Below are positions 9,845 to 21,624 of a DNA stretch of 64,000 nt, piece by piece (position 1 is the first letter of the stretch; each line of letters opens with the position of its first letter). Source of the stretch: Powellomyces hirtus (lineage: Eukaryota; Chytridiomycota; Chytridiomycetes; Spizellomycetales; Powellomycetaceae). The stretch spans positions 1 to 64,000 of the forward strand of contig JAHLKG010000018.1 in assembly GCA_025526995.1 (NCBI GenBank), read 5' to 3'. The notes beneath the pieces are model-generated. The model saw only the letters and a program-made list of their open reading frames with translations. It made no database searches and was not told where the DNA came from. The translations under genes and the position numbers were made by a program.

Positions 9845-12800
9845 ATGCCTGCCCCAAACAGGCAGTTCAAGGTCGTTGACCCTGTGAAAACGGATATTTA
9901 TCTGCTATCGTTCCAAGACGTCGCTGATCACCTCAAGACCGGTAAGCTCGTCCACGTGCAGCAATCCTCACTTGCTTTCTGGTCGTCCTTAATCTTTTTG
10001 CGTAGATATCGAACAAGGTCTCGATCGCGATGAGGCTACCAACCGACTCGCCACGTACGGGGAGAACATCCTCGGCAGGGACGGTGGCGTGTCCATCTTC
10101 AAAGTCTTGCTGTCCAACATCATTAATCCCATGAACTTTGTCTTGCTTCTCGCATTGGCATTGTCATGCATTGTCAAGGACTGGGTATGTCCACTCCCGA
10201 CGATTCATTTGCCCTTCTTGTCTCCCAGACCCTCATTTTCTTCTTCGGCCCTCTGTTTTGTTGCAGACTCAAGCCGTTGTGCTGGCCATTGTCATTGCCA
10301 CCAATAGTGGCATTGGTTTTGCCCAAGAATATAGCTCCGAGAACACAATGGCCGCTCTCAAGAAGCTCTCGGCGCCCACCGCGACGATCATTCGCTCTGG
10401 GAAATTGGATACCGTCCCTGGTTCTCAGGTCGTCCCTGGGGACATTGTCGTTGTGGAGGAAGGCGATCAAATTCCAGCGGACCTGCGTCTAATCGAAGCG
10501 GTCAACCTGGAAATCGACGAAATGCTCTTGACCGGTGAATCAATGCCTGTCCGCAAAACAACAGACGCCTTGTTTGCACGCCCCGAGGAAGGTGCCATCA
10601 GTGTTGGCGATCGCATCAATCTTGCCTTCAGCAGCACGACCATCACGCGTGGACGCGGAAAGGGTATCGTTGTTGGCACGGGCCTTCAAACTGAGATCGG
10701 TCGCATCGCAAAGCTCCTCAGCAGCAGCAACGACGATACACCCGCGGACGCGGCAAATGATTCTTTCGCTGCAAAGCTTTCTCGTTTTGTTCATAAGCTT
10801 CCTGGCTTCAAAAAGAGCACAAAGACTCCGTTGCAACAAACTTTGGATAGGATGATGTTCCTTCTTCTTGGCATTTGCATTGTTCTGGCCGTTCTCGTTT
10901 TCTGGTCGAACAATTTCGAGTGGTCCGAAAACGCCGCCCTGTATGCAGTGGCTGTCGGCGTCGCCATCATTCCCGAGGGCCTTCCAGCTGTCGTAACCGT
11001 TACGATGGCCGTCGGCGTGCGCTCCATGGCCAAGCAAAAGGCTGTGGTTCGGAAACTTGGATCTTTGGAGGCCATCGGGATGGTGTCCAACATCTGCTCT
11101 GACAAGACCGGGACGCTTACGGAGGGCAAAATGACAGCAAAGGAATGCTGGATCGCCGGCAGATCACTCATCGTTGGGGGTACGGCAATCGATCCAACCA
11201 ACGGAAGTGTTTCTATCGACGGCAAAACCCTTACGGCAGAGACCATTGAAGCGGATCCGGTCCTGTACCAATATTTCTCATGCGCCGCACTATGCAATGA
11301 AGCCTCTGTGCACGCACCCGAGGATCCCAGCAGCAGTGATGCTTCTCTCACCGCATGGACAGCCATTGGTGATCCTACAGAGGTTGCTATGCAAGTTCTT
11401 GCCTACCGTGTGGGAATGGGTAAGCCGGCCCTGATCAAGTCGACGAACGCGACGTTCATGGCCGAAATGGCATTCGATCCCACCTTGAAGCGTATGACTA
11501 CGGTTTATGCTACTACAGGCGCAATCGGTCATACTGTAAAGTACTACATGAAGGGAGCTTTGGAAAGGGTTCTGGAATGTTCAACTAGTTACTACGATGC
11601 GGACGGGCAGGTTAAGCAGATGGATAAGAGTGTACTGGAAAGCTCTCAAGCGGCGATGGAGGCGTTGGCCGAAAAAGGTCTTCGTGTTCTTGCCGTTGCG
11701 TACCGATCCCAGGAAGGGTTGACGAAGCTGCCGACCTACGATGCAACAATCGATCGCAAGACTGTGGAACAATCGATGACGTTCATTGGCCTTGTTGGCA
11801 TTTACGATCCTCCCCGAGAAACATCTGCGCCTGCTGTTCGAACATGCCGGGAAGCTGGTATCAGCGTCCACATGGCTACCGGTGACCACGCCAAAACTGC
11901 GACCGCGATTGCCAAAGAAATTGGCATCTTGACGGCGGGTCAAGAGCATCTCGTCTACACCGCGAATACGTTTGACCGCATGAGCGACACCGAAGTCGAT
12001 GCCATGCCCCGCCTTCCTGTTGTCCTCGCCCGCTGCTCGCCCGAAACCAAAGTGAAGCTCGTTGCTGCGCTCCATCGACGAGGAAAGTTTGTTGCAATGA
12101 CGGGTGATGGTACCAATGACGCACCGGCGCTCAAAGCCGCTGACGTCGGTGTTGCAATGGGATTGAGTGGTTCCGATGTCGCCAAGGAAGCCTCCGAGAT
12201 TGTACTCACTGACGACAACTTCAACTCGATCGTTTCGGCCGTGAAAGAGGGCCGCACCATTTACGCGAATATACAAAAGTTTGCCCTTAATTTCTTGTCT
12301 GGGAACCAGTCTGAAGTCATTGCTATGGTTGTCGGCTTGGCTATACGAGGTTCGGATGGTCAAGCCTATTACCCCATGTCGGCGATCCAAGTCCTGTGGT
12401 TGAACATGATCACTTCGTCCCCGATATGTCTTTGCCTCGCGCGGGAGAAGGGCTCGAGGGATGCTATGCGCCGTCCTCCCCGTGGCTATATCACCGACGA
12501 TAACGACGAATTCAACTTTTCGAAGGACAAGACTACGTCGGCGTCCTTGTTTTCCCCTCGTTTTCTTGCTGATGTCTTCTTCTACGGTACGGTGGCAGGT
12601 ACGCTTTCGCTCCTGTCATTCGTCCTTACGATTGCGGTAACCCCGCGAGGTATCCACGGTTACGACGGTGAAATTTGCACCAGCCACGGCGGATTCAACG
12701 AAGCCGAGTGCGCCGAGGTCTACGAAGCCCGTGGTGTGTCCTTCATGGTCCTTAACACGATCCTGTTGGCGCATGGTTGGAATTGCCGTTCCGAGCTCGA

Positions 12801-13095
12801 CTCGACTTTCTTCAGCAAGGAATCGCACCCGAGGAACAACTGGCCCCTCTTCTGGGCCATCGTTGGAGGATTTGCCTTGACTCTCTGCACGCTTTTGATC
12901 CCGGGGTTGAATACCAGCGTCTTTATGCAACTGAGTTTTGGATGGGAATGGGGAGTTGTCGCTGGCTGCGTTGTCATTTTCTTAGTAGCGAGCGAAATTT
13001 GGAAAGCTGGCAAGCGCCGCTACCTCTACAAAAAGGGTCAAGGACGACCCAGTGAGGACGTGGAACATGAAGAAATGAGAGCTCTGTCTCATTGA
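9845..13095 (+). CDS. P-type ATPase, ENA-type (IID) Na+/K+ efflux pump
   Basis: Three exons: 9845-9941, 10006-10184, 10267-13095; GT..AG introns of 64 and 82 nt; phases close to 1034 aa, the usual length. ATP-driven export of alkali cations across the plasma membrane. Seen: actuator motif LLTGES near residue 181; phosphorylation motif CSDKTGTLTEGKM with Asp near 371; hinge motif MTGDGTNDAPALKAADVGVAMG near 705; N-terminal TM pair (NPMNFVLLLALALSCIVKDW), TM4 IIPEGLP and a C-terminal TM bundle. ENA assignment rests on the block SVGDRINLAFSSTTITRGRGKGIVVGTGLQTEIGRIA and on the TM6 region, which fit fungal ENA pumps better than SERCA or PMR1. A nested minus-strand open frame (11581-12390) is a shadow. 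The 3' flank to 13318 is non-coding. Confidence 0.95.
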
Positions 13096-13318
13096 TGGAT
13101 TGATTTCCGGCACTTTGACCTCCGTGGACCCCTATTCGAGAAGCGTGCGGGTCGTTACATCGTTTATATGGTGAATGTAGGCGTATCTGCCAATTTTATG
13201 GATGAATAGAAATCTGAACAAAGACGTTGGAAGATGGAGCGGTGAGAGGCTTTGTTCTTTGTAATGTGAAATAAAAAAGCTTTAGTCTGGAATTCGATGC
13301 CCCTATCCTGTCTGTGTG

Positions 13319-13702
13319 TTAAGGTTCCAGTAACCTTGCTACAGGCAATTCAAACGCGAACTCTGGAACGTCAATTTTCGCGCTAGTCACCAACCAATTA
13401 GGGTACTTGGACTCAGCTGCTTGCTTCTTTGCTTGTGCGCTGCTTGCTTGTGCAGATGGCCTTTTCTGGAATGAAATATTTTCAAGGAATCTGCACGTTG
13501 TTCCGAAGTCGCAAGGCATCATTCCTTCAAGTCGACCAGTGAGACATCAAAAGGGTCCCATATGTAAGATAGTGTCAAAAATCCTGTCAATCTCGGTGTC
13601 TGACTTACGTAAGACGCGGAACCCCACTCCCGCTACCTCATCCTCCGTCGATGCAGCAGTGCGGTCAAATCGGCTTGGAGTATCAGTAACTTCAGTGTCC
13701 AT
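13319..13702 (-). CDS. possible small hypothetical gene
   Basis: An ATG at 13702 opens a minus frame [17 protein letters not shown]..., with a consensus donor (GTAAGT) about 95 bases in. A 67-codon frame (13522-13319) ends [27 protein letters not shown] and could be the last exon, with a possible acceptor ending ATTCCAG near 13460. I could not close one model with certainty and recognise no family. The start lies only 48 bp from the start codon of the divergent pyrophosphorylase gene, so the two would share a promoter. Confidence 0.35.
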
Positions 13703-13750
13703 TTATTTTATTTTGATTCCTTAAACTTGGCTCCCTGCGTCAGCTCGAAC

Positions 13751-15058
13751 ATGAAGGCCCTCATTCTTGTAGGAGGTTTCGGCACGCGGCTGCGTCCACT
13801 CACCTTTTCGAAGCCAAAACCGCTCGTCGACTTTGCGAACCAGCCCATGATTCTGCATCAGATCGAGGCTCTTGCAAAGGTACGTTTGTGTAATTTCTTA
13901 TTTTGAAGCAGAAACCTCCGGCAAACATTTCCCGCCTTTTCCCCAAAAATATAGATCGGCGTGACAGATGTCGGTATGTGAAACCTCTCTAATTTTGATT
14001 GATACATCTAAAACGATATTGATCTCAAAATGCTTTTTGCGATCAACAGTTCTCGGTACGCATTACAATACTCCATTGTTGCACATATGTTGACCCGGTC
14101 TGATGTATGGTTTACTTTTCACCGTTCAGCTGTCAACTATCAGCCAAAGACCATGGTGGACGCCATGCAGGAGGTGGAGGCCAAATTCAACATCAAAATT
14201 CACTTTTCCATCGAGTCGGAGCCTCTCGGCACTGCTGGGCCTATTGCCCTTGCGCAAGCTATTCTGGGCAAAGGCAACGCACCATTCTTTGTTCTCAATT
14301 CCGATGTCATTTGCGAGTTTCCATTTGAAGAGATGGTCAACTTCCACAAATCACACGGCGGAGAGGGAACATTGATGACTACCCCGGTTGAAGACCCTAC
14401 AAAGTACGGTGTGGTTGTTCTCAAAGAAGGCACGCACCTCATCGATCGGTTTGTGGAGAAGCCAAGTGTGTACGTCGGCAACCAGATCAATGCCGGGATC
14501 TACATCTTCAACCCCTCGATGATAAACCGCATCCAGCCAAAGCCAATGTCAATCGAGAAGGAGGTCTTTCCATTCATGGCTCGTGATGGACAGCTCCACG
14601 CCATGCCACTGAAAGGGTTCTGGGCTGACGTGGGGCAACCGAAAGATTTCCTCATCGGCTCGGCCCTCTATCTGAACTCGGTCAGCCAAAAGAACGCTGG
14701 ATCGCTCAAGAGTGGCGAAGGCATCGTAGGAAATGTGCTCGCCCACGCGTCATCCAAGATTGGCGCAAAATGTGTGATCGGTCCGAATGTCGTATTGGGG
14801 CCAAACACCATCATCGGAGACGGTGTCCGGATTTCAAACGCGGTGATTATGGAGGGATCAACAGTGCGAGACAACGCTTACATCGCAGACAGCATTGTTG
14901 GCTGGTCCTCTTCAGTGGGGCGATGGTCACGCCTGGAGGGAGTTACCGTGCTTGGGGAGGACGTGCACATTGCTGACACTATATATGTAAACGGAGCGTG
15001 CGTTCTGCCGCACAAGAGTGTCAGCGCCAACATCCTGGAAGCTCGTATCGTAATGTAG
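13751..15058 (+). CDS. MPG1: mannose-1-phosphate guanylyltransferase (GDP-mannose pyrophosphorylase)
   Basis: Four exons: 13751-13879, 13955-13973, 14050-14055 and 14130-15058, giving 360 aa, the family length. Makes GDP-mannose from GTP and mannose-1-phosphate for glycosylation and cell-wall mannan in the cytosol. Seen: nucleotidyltransferase signature [13 protein letters not shown] at residues 7-19, [14 protein letters not shown], the [13 protein letters not shown] metal site, [14 protein letters not shown] and a left-handed beta-helix of hexapeptide repeats ([23 protein letters not shown]) near the C-terminus. Exon 3 is only six bases (TTCTCG); with its neighbours it encodes the conserved [11 protein letters not shown], and reading through either flanking intron meets a stop. 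Exon 2 is 19 nt. The ending (LEARIVM) matches the family. Confidence 0.95.
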
Positions 15059-15468
15059 AACAATCAACTGATTACGCCCTGACGTTCTAGAATCACACGT
15101 CATCATAGATCATCTGGTGAGAAGAGAAAAATCACAGCTTGGGTCTGATACTTCCGGAATAGCCTTGTGTCTGGGTGTTGAAGCTCAAAACTGCTGTGTT
15201 GTGTACCGGTATGCTCACCAGCTGTGGAGAAGTGAAAGCGTCCTACTCTCAACCGCGACGCGACAGAGGGGGCGTGGTAGAATCCCGTCATTTGACAGAA
15301 TTAGCATTCCGTGGTTGATACTATACTATCTGCTGTTAGCTGGTGCACTGTGTTGTTTATGTTCTCAGAAAGCGCTAAAACGTCGTAGAATCGCTTCTGG
15401 AAACAGCACAAGTTGTTACTCCGTCGGCCAAGTTCATTCAGTGATCAGCTGGAAAGGTCTTCCCAATA
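15059..15468. other. intergenic between guanylyltransferase and ClC genes
   Basis: 410 bp without coding signal; holds the 3' flank of the first gene and the promoter of the ClC gene. Confidence 0.5.
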
Positions 15469-18400
15469 ATGACACGGCATAAGGCGCCTTCGCCTTCGCC
15501 TTCGTCGCATTCGAACGCCCCGCTTCTACTGCGAAGGGAAAGCACCGACACATTGGACGGAGCTTCGGGTGGCATGACTCCGGACCTGAGTGTAGAAGAA
15601 GATGCGGCCCTCGTTGGCGCAAATGCACCAACAGCTGTGAGGACGTTGCCACAAGGCGAGAGCCGTGACCTTCTGGAGACAGAAGAGGGGTTGATGTAAG
15701 TCAAGACACAGGCTCAGCTCATGGGGATTTGAACCGAAGTTTCAGCCGAGCGCCGTTCACTTGAATGCAAGTGCCGCTAGTGCCATGCGCTGAACGGGTC
15801 ACTTGATTTGCAGAGACTTGGGGCCCTCGTCGTTTACTTTCAAGCGCCCAGGGGCTGGTCCCCGACACGAAAGTTTCTTGGGGGGCCTTGCTTCGTCTTT
15901 CCGAAGTTTTCATGATTCCGGTTCGGGTCGGGGGACATCAACTGGATGGACGACGGGATGGTCGTCTGGGGTCTATACCGGTCCGTCCAACTCAGAAAGG
16001 GTACGAGAATGGACTGTTTAGAGTGGGATTGAATACTCTTTTCATAACCGTCACGCTGACAGATTGACAATTATGATCCATCAACATCGGAGTGGGCAAT
16101 GGAAGGAACCGGGCGAAGAGTAGCTTACGACAACTTCACTACAATTGATTGGATTCACGATTTCTCGAAAGGTGTAATTCTGGGGCACATTGGCGAGCAC
16201 TCATCGGCAGAGGGTGCTAATTTGCCGTCTTGCTTCAGAACGGGTTCGCATACGAAATCTCCGGACATTGTCTGGACCTGTAGGCACTTTGCGAAAAGCG
16301 TTTGATGCCTGTCAGGCCTGGATCCTCGTGTTCCTTGTTGGCGCCGTCACAGGCATTTTGGCCGCGTACATTGACGTAATCTCTGAGTGGGCGAGTGACA
16401 TGAAGGAAGGCTACTGCAAAGACGGCTTCTATCTGAACAGGAAGTTTTGCTGCTGGCATGTGGAGGGAAATGAGAGATGTCACACATGGGCAACTTGGAG
16501 TGATGCTTTTCATGCTGAGTCGGCTCTCGCTCGCTGGTGGGCGGAATACTTTATGTTCGTGGTCTTTGGGACCTCATTTGCGCTCGCGAGCGCTATACTC
16601 GTCCGGGTGTATGCTCCGTACGTGTCCTACTTTAGTTGCTTCATAACCCCAATGTCGCAAGCTCTCACCTTTTACTGCTTTGTAACCACAGATATGCCGC
16701 CGGATCTGGTATCCCGGAAGTAAAGACTATTTTGGGTGGTTTCGTCATTCGGAAGTTTTTGGGAGGATGGACATTACTGGTATTCAGCCAACGGAGATGT
16801 GACGATATGCTAGTGCGTCCTCTTAATTCTGAACTGATGGACCGACCACCGTTACAGATCAAGTGCATCGGATTGTGTCTGTCAGTGGGTTCGGGACTCT
16901 CACTTGGAAAAGAGGGTCCCCTAGTACATGTGGCATGCTGTGTCGGAAATATTCTCCCACGGATTTTCGAGAAGTATGCCAAAAACGAAGCCAAGAAGCG
17001 GGAGATATTGGTATGCACTTCTGATGAATTCAGCGTGCCTGAAATGTTGACTGATCGAAGCCGCCGCATGTAGAGTGCCTCTAGCGCCGCTGGCGTGTCC
17101 GTAGCATTCGGAGCGCCGATTGGAGGCGTTCTGTTCTCACTTGAGGTAGGCCGCTGACCCTCTCCATTCCAAAGCCCGTTTCCCGAGCTCATTCCAAGTC
17201 ATGCAGGAAGTATCATACTACTTTCCGTACAAGACAATGTGGAGGTCGTTTTTCTGTGCCATGGTCGCCGCTATTTCGCTGCAGCTCGTAAACCCGTTCA
17301 GGACAGGCAAACTTGTGCTTTTCGCCGTCGAGTATAAGCGCGCCTGGCATGGCTTTGAATTACCTTTTTTTGTCTTGTTGGGGGTATTGGGGGTTAGTAC
17401 ACATTGTGGTCGATGATTGAAGCCGGGTTCTTACCTCAGTTTCCGGATCAGGGGCTCTACGGGTCGTTTTTCATTCGCATGGTAAGTTATGATGATCAGT
17501 GCCCGGGTCTTTTGTGTGACACGCTCACTTTAATGTCATGTATAGAACATCCGAATAGCCGCATACCGCAAGAATTCATGGCTCAAAGACTGGAGCATAA
17601 GCGAAGTGGGTGTCATTTCGCTGGTGACTACCCTCCTCAGTTTCACCCATCCTTTTCTGAGGTGAGTTCGTATCGCTGGGGGACTTTTTGATCTAAATGT
17701 ACCAACCAGATATGCGTCATATCAGGGTGAGCAGCGTAGAGTTGGTGGCCAATCTTTTCAAGGAGTGCGTAGAAAACGATACAGACTTTTATGGGCTGTG
17801 CAGGTAAACATGCGATGAATTTTACCAACTTTGCCCGGACTTATGGAGCTGTCATACCTCACACTGCTCTTTTAGTGATCCATCTCAGGCTCTCAGCAGT
17901 GTCGTAAAGTACTTGATACTTGCCGCCGGGATGAAGATCTTTTTCACCACATTTACCTTTGGCATACGGGTCCCGGCCGGTATCTTCATTCCTTCTATGG
18001 CTATTGGTGCCTGTGTTGGACGGGCACTTGGCATAGGGATGCAGCTCTGGCAGAGGGCATACCCGAGCATGTGGATGTTCACCGCATGCAAACCGCATGA
18101 ACAGTGCGTAACACCAGGGACATATGCCAGTAAGTGCACGTCTTTCCCGTTGCATTAGCATTGGGCGAAATCTTGATCGGTGGATTTCGCTGTCTTTCCC
18201 ATCGCAAGTGGTCGGCGCTGCAGCTGCACTGGGGGGCGTCACAAGGATGACTGTGTCGCTCACAGTGATCATGTTCGAGTTGACGGGTGCCTTGACGTAT
18301 AGTGAGTATCGTCATGATGTGTGACCTTCGACGTCATCTTTTGTGCTCATGTCCGACTCACTCTTCTTGTCAGTTCTACCAATAATGTTGACGGTCATGG

Positions 18401-19068
18401 TGTCGAAATGGGTTGGCGATGCTCTGGGCACCGAGTCCATCTACGACGCACTCATACATCTCAATGGATACCCGTTTCTCGACTCGAAAACCGATTACAT
18501 TTGGAATACGACGGCTGGAAGTGTGATGACGCGCGTGGAAGATCTTGATGTGATTGTCTCGAGTGGTTGCACCATCGAAAACCTGGAAGAATTGCTCCAA
18601 ACAACATCATTCAAAGGGTATCCTGTCGTCGACTCGCAGGAAACGATGGGGCTCATTGGCTATGCAGGCAGTGCGGAGCTGCGGTACGCGCTTGGTATGT
18701 CATTTATATCTTCCACTCCTTCAGCTCTGTCCACAGTTCTGACAAACTCTCACTCAGATCAAGCGCGCAGAAGCGGTCTTCCGCCAACCACACCCTGCAC
18801 CTTTTCCGACACATCGGTGTCCGCTCTCGGCTTACCTGGGTCCTTCTCGTTGGAGGAGGAGCAAAACCCAAACTACCTCGATCTGGGGCCGTGGACAGAT
18901 CACACTCCGATGACCATTTCTCCGCGCTTCCCAATGGAAATGGTTCTTGAACTGTTCAAGAAGATGGGACTGCGCTATGTCATTGTGTACCAGGATGGGC
19001 GAGCGAACGGCATCATCACGAAAAAGGACCTGCTAAGGCATGTTGGGATTGAAAAGCTGGGCCATTAG
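15469..19068 (+). CDS. ClC-family chloride channel / Cl-/H+ exchanger with CBS domains
   Basis: Fifteen exons: 15469-15695, 15814-16000, 16063-16171, 16239-16617, 16692-16779, 16858-17010, 17074-17145, 17207-17392, 17452-17481, 17546-17661, 17726-17803, 17876-18129, 18209-18301, 18374-18694, 18758-19068; all phases close to 867 aa. Seen: cytosolic Ser-rich N-terminus; [15 protein letters not shown]; first TM ([21 protein letters not shown]); selectivity-filter [16 protein letters not shown] with the gating glutamate; [46 protein letters not shown]; and two CBS-type segments at the end. Closest in pattern to intracellular fungal Gef1-like proteins, which acidify and supply chloride to Golgi/endosomal compartments. 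The protein reads intact; exon 9 is 30 nt. Confidence 0.94.
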
Positions 19069-19610
19069 ACGGTAGTACCTGGAAGTTCAACAGTTCTGTA
19101 TATATAATTATCTGCACTAGGATTAGTGGAGGGGTTTAGAGAGATTCTAATATCTACATACATGGCGACAGGACTCCGCGCATGCATCTAAGCATTGACG
19201 CAGCACCTGATAACGGTTCTCACATGGCTAACATTCGAGACTAGTGTCGTTATGCGTGCTCCCGCGTCGCTCAGTTTTTTGCCTCAAGAAGACCACAGTA
19301 GTATCAGGTCGCTTGATTTGTGTTATTGGAGCCCCGCTAAACCGTCACGCGGTAAATAAGCAGTTCAGTTGTCTTCTTGGCCACCGTGGCCGGCTGAGCA
19401 ATCTGCGTAACTGCTCCCGTTTCTGGCTCTTTGTTATGCGCAACAAACATCGATACTTGAGCAGTCCACAGATACTGCAAGGCAGTCCTGATCATTATGC
19501 ACCGTGCGTCATGGAGAGGGTGGAAGTCGTCCCATTCAAATTTGGACATAATTTCCCTGGCAGCTATCGCGGAGATATGTCACCACGGTTATTTTATCGT
19601 CATGCCTCAG
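19069..19610. other. convergent intergenic region
   Basis: 3' flanks of the ClC gene and of the minus-strand kinase gene. The open frames here have no features of real genes. Confidence 0.5.
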
Positions 19611-20333
19611 CTATATTTCGCCAGCCCTCTTCTTTTCAGCCGCTTGCTTGCGACTCTCCAGAACAAATTGGGCATTCAAAAAATCATTGTTCTCCCACCT
19701 CGCGCGGCCTTCCTCCAGCGATTTCACCAGGCCCGCCTGCAAATGTCGTTTTGCAACCCGCTCCCTCGCAACATCCAAGTCCACATCAACCCAATGCTCA
19801 ACTGTGCACAAGGCTCGTATCTCCCTCCACGGGCTGAGCGTCTCAACCAGCACATATAGCCCTTCAAGGAGCACCACCTGGTGGCAGGGTTCAACAGATA
19901 TATCATGCGGAACAGGATCTCCGAGTGCATGATCGAATGATGGCGCCGTAATAGCTGGTGATGTTGGGCTGTACGGCTCCGCAAGTTGTTTGACGAGGGC
20001 GAGCAAAGCGTGGCCGTCAAATGTGAAATGCGCGCCGCGACGTGCCCAGTAGAGCGCCGGCTGCTCAGACAGGCCCAGCTGTGCTTTGGTGAGATGGAAC
20101 CCATCCATGGCTACGACGATCGCTGTCGGCGTTTGAAGGGCGCTATTGATGGAAGCGGCTACTGCAGCGCATAGGGTGCTTTTTCCTGAGCCGGGGATTC
20201 CTCCGACGGCGACGATGATTCGTTCGCGCAACGGTGAGCTGCTGACATCGGTTGACGTTGGTCCAGATTGGGTTTGCGCGGCTAGTAGAGCGAGGAGTTT
20301 GTCCGTGAGAACTTTCTGTTGTGGATCGTCCAT
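19611..20333 (-). CDS. P-loop kinase, YFH7/uridine kinase-like
   Basis: Single-exon minus-strand frame. It stays open upstream to 20543, but the start at 20333 (MDDPQQKVLTDKLLALLAAQ) matches the way this family begins and gives 240 aa. Seen: Walker A GGIPGSGKST about 40 residues in, VVAMDGFHLTKAQL (the conserved MDGFH segment), YWARRGAHFTFDGHALLALV, VLLEGLYVL and a C-terminal basic region (ARERVAKRHLQAGLVKS) followed by WENNDFLNAQFVLESRK. These are the landmarks of the PRK/uridine kinase-like group that includes yeast Yfh7 and bacterial FrcK. A kinase of a small metabolite is inferred; the substrate is unknown. It ends convergently with the ClC gene. Confidence 0.88.
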   Translation of the reverse strand: MDDPQQKVLTDKLLALLAAQTQSGPTSTDVSSSPLRERIIVAVGGIPGSGKSTLCAAVAASINSALQTPTAIVVAMDGFHLTKAQLGLSEQPALYWARRGAHFTFDGHALLALVKQLAEPYSPTSPAITAPSFDHALGDPVPHDISVEPCHQVVLLEGLYVLVETLSPWREIRALCTVEHWVDVDLDVARERVAKRHLQAGLVKSLEEGRARWENNDFLNAQFVLESRKQAAEKKRAGEI

Positions 20334-20543
20334 ATTTTCAATGTTTTTCAAGATGGTCGACCCGTCGGAAACGCGTGCTGACGCTCGGGGTTCGCCACAG
20401 TTCAGAACCAACCCCTTAGCTGTTACTTGCCAAGGTCTGTCATGGCTAAGGACATTGGCACCGCGATTCCTCTGGTCGATCAGCGCCGGTGTCGCCGCCT
20501 TCAGCATTAGTGTCGCCGTCTCTGGTGCCAGTGCTAGCGTCAA

Positions 20544-21204
20544 AATGGTGGACTAGACATGTTGGAAGGGAGTGACAGGTGGACGGGTTGGGTTGCGATT
20601 TTGGGAAAGGTAACAGCGGAGGAGCAGGTTTAACGTTGAAGTTAGAGGCTTTTTGACAGGTGAGCCAGAGTGACGGAGTCGGCCGTGCTTGGTCTGCGAT
20701 CGACAGGTGTCTAGAATTTTATAGCAGTTTCTGGTATAACCCTCCTTCACAAGGCGATGATATCAATCCGAAAAACAATTGTGAAAGATAGGATCGTCAG
20801 CTGCACTAAGTGCAACAGCCGAAGAACGTTGCAACTTCTGGCTAACGGCAAATACTCGCAACTTTTGGCGCAAGTAACTGTGTTAGGGTATATAGTTGTT
20901 ATCCACCAGTGGATTGGCGTATGCCGCAGGGACCGCAACATCCGAAAAATGAAATGACTACCGCACTACTCGCAACAACCGTAGCATTCCCAATCCTCAC
21001 AACAATCGGAAAGGAGGCGGGGGAAGAAAGAGAAGAATAACAGTCGTTTTCCTCGTGATGGGGCGCGTATGGGGAAGAGAGCTATATGCGTTCAAAAAAA
21101 TGCATTAACATTAGAAACGAGCCTAAACAAAGACTGAAGCAGCGCTGAAAAAAGCAACTATGAACTGTCCTTCTAACTGTCTTACCGCAGAATAAGCGCC
21201 AGAT
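20544..21204. other. intergenic, start of accessory region
   Basis: No coding signal. It contains several CGCAACAA/CGCAACTT-like words and separates the conserved kinase gene from the ART-like array. Confidence 0.4.
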
Positions 21205-21624
21205 CTAATAAGCTGGTGGCCGAGTCGTTAAGCATTGTCGGCTGACAATATCCTTTGTGCATATGATTATCTCTTGCTCATTTGCAACCGTTTGCGCGAA
21301 AGTGCCCATAAAGTCGACGGGAATGACCTTCCCAGTTACTTTCAACTCGACGACATCGCCAAAACTTCTCGCAACTTGCTGACTGACACTCGTGGAGAAG
21401 CATTCTTGCGATTGGGATTCGACGCGACAAGGATCCTTTGGGCAGCATCCTCGATAGACTGTAAGGTTTTCGACGTGTACGCCCTTCCCCGCATCATACA
21501 GCTTTTGAACCTCCGGCCGGTTAGCAGTTGTTCCTTTGAAGGATCGCAGAACCGCCTGTTCTTGTGGTGTGAGTGTAGTGGCAAAGTGTTGAAACCGTGC
21601 GTATAAATCTTCGCTGGACATCAT
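21205..21624 (-). CDS. small ADP-ribosyltransferase-like protein, copy 1
   Basis: Minus frame of 139 aa from the ATG at 21624 (the next codon is also ATG; the frame is open to 21693). Start chosen because copies 2 and 3 begin at the equivalent place (EDL.ARF). Seen in order: helical segment EDLYARFQHFATTLTPQEQAVL; EVQKLYDAGKGVHVENL; VYRGC with the Arg expected for NAD binding; CFSTSVSQQVARSFG giving the S-T-S motif; VIPVDF; and NEQEIII, an E-x-E motif. Together these form the R-S-E pattern of the arginine-type mono-ADP-ribosyltransferase fold. No signal peptide is seen; the shared cysteines (CCP.DPC) between Arg and STS are unusual. Activity and target are inference. It is the downstream member of a three-gene, same-strand array. 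Confidence 0.65.
   Translation of the reverse strand: MMSSEDLYARFQHFATTLTPQEQAVLRSFKGTTANRPEVQKLYDAGKGVHVENLTVYRGCCPKDPCRVESQSQECFSTSVSQQVARSFGDVVELKVTGKVIPVDFMGTFAQTVANEQEIIICTKDIVSRQCLTTRPPAY

Noticed and set aside
11581..12390. 269-aa minus-strand open frame
   Set aside because: Lies wholly inside the conserved ENA ATPase exon; a shadow frame.
15721..15800. tRNA-like T-arm and a CACTTG/CAAGTG hairpin on the minus strand inside ClC intron 1
   Set aside because: The T-stem pairs badly (CC mismatch) and no acceptor stem or D-arm can be formed; chance similarity in an intron.
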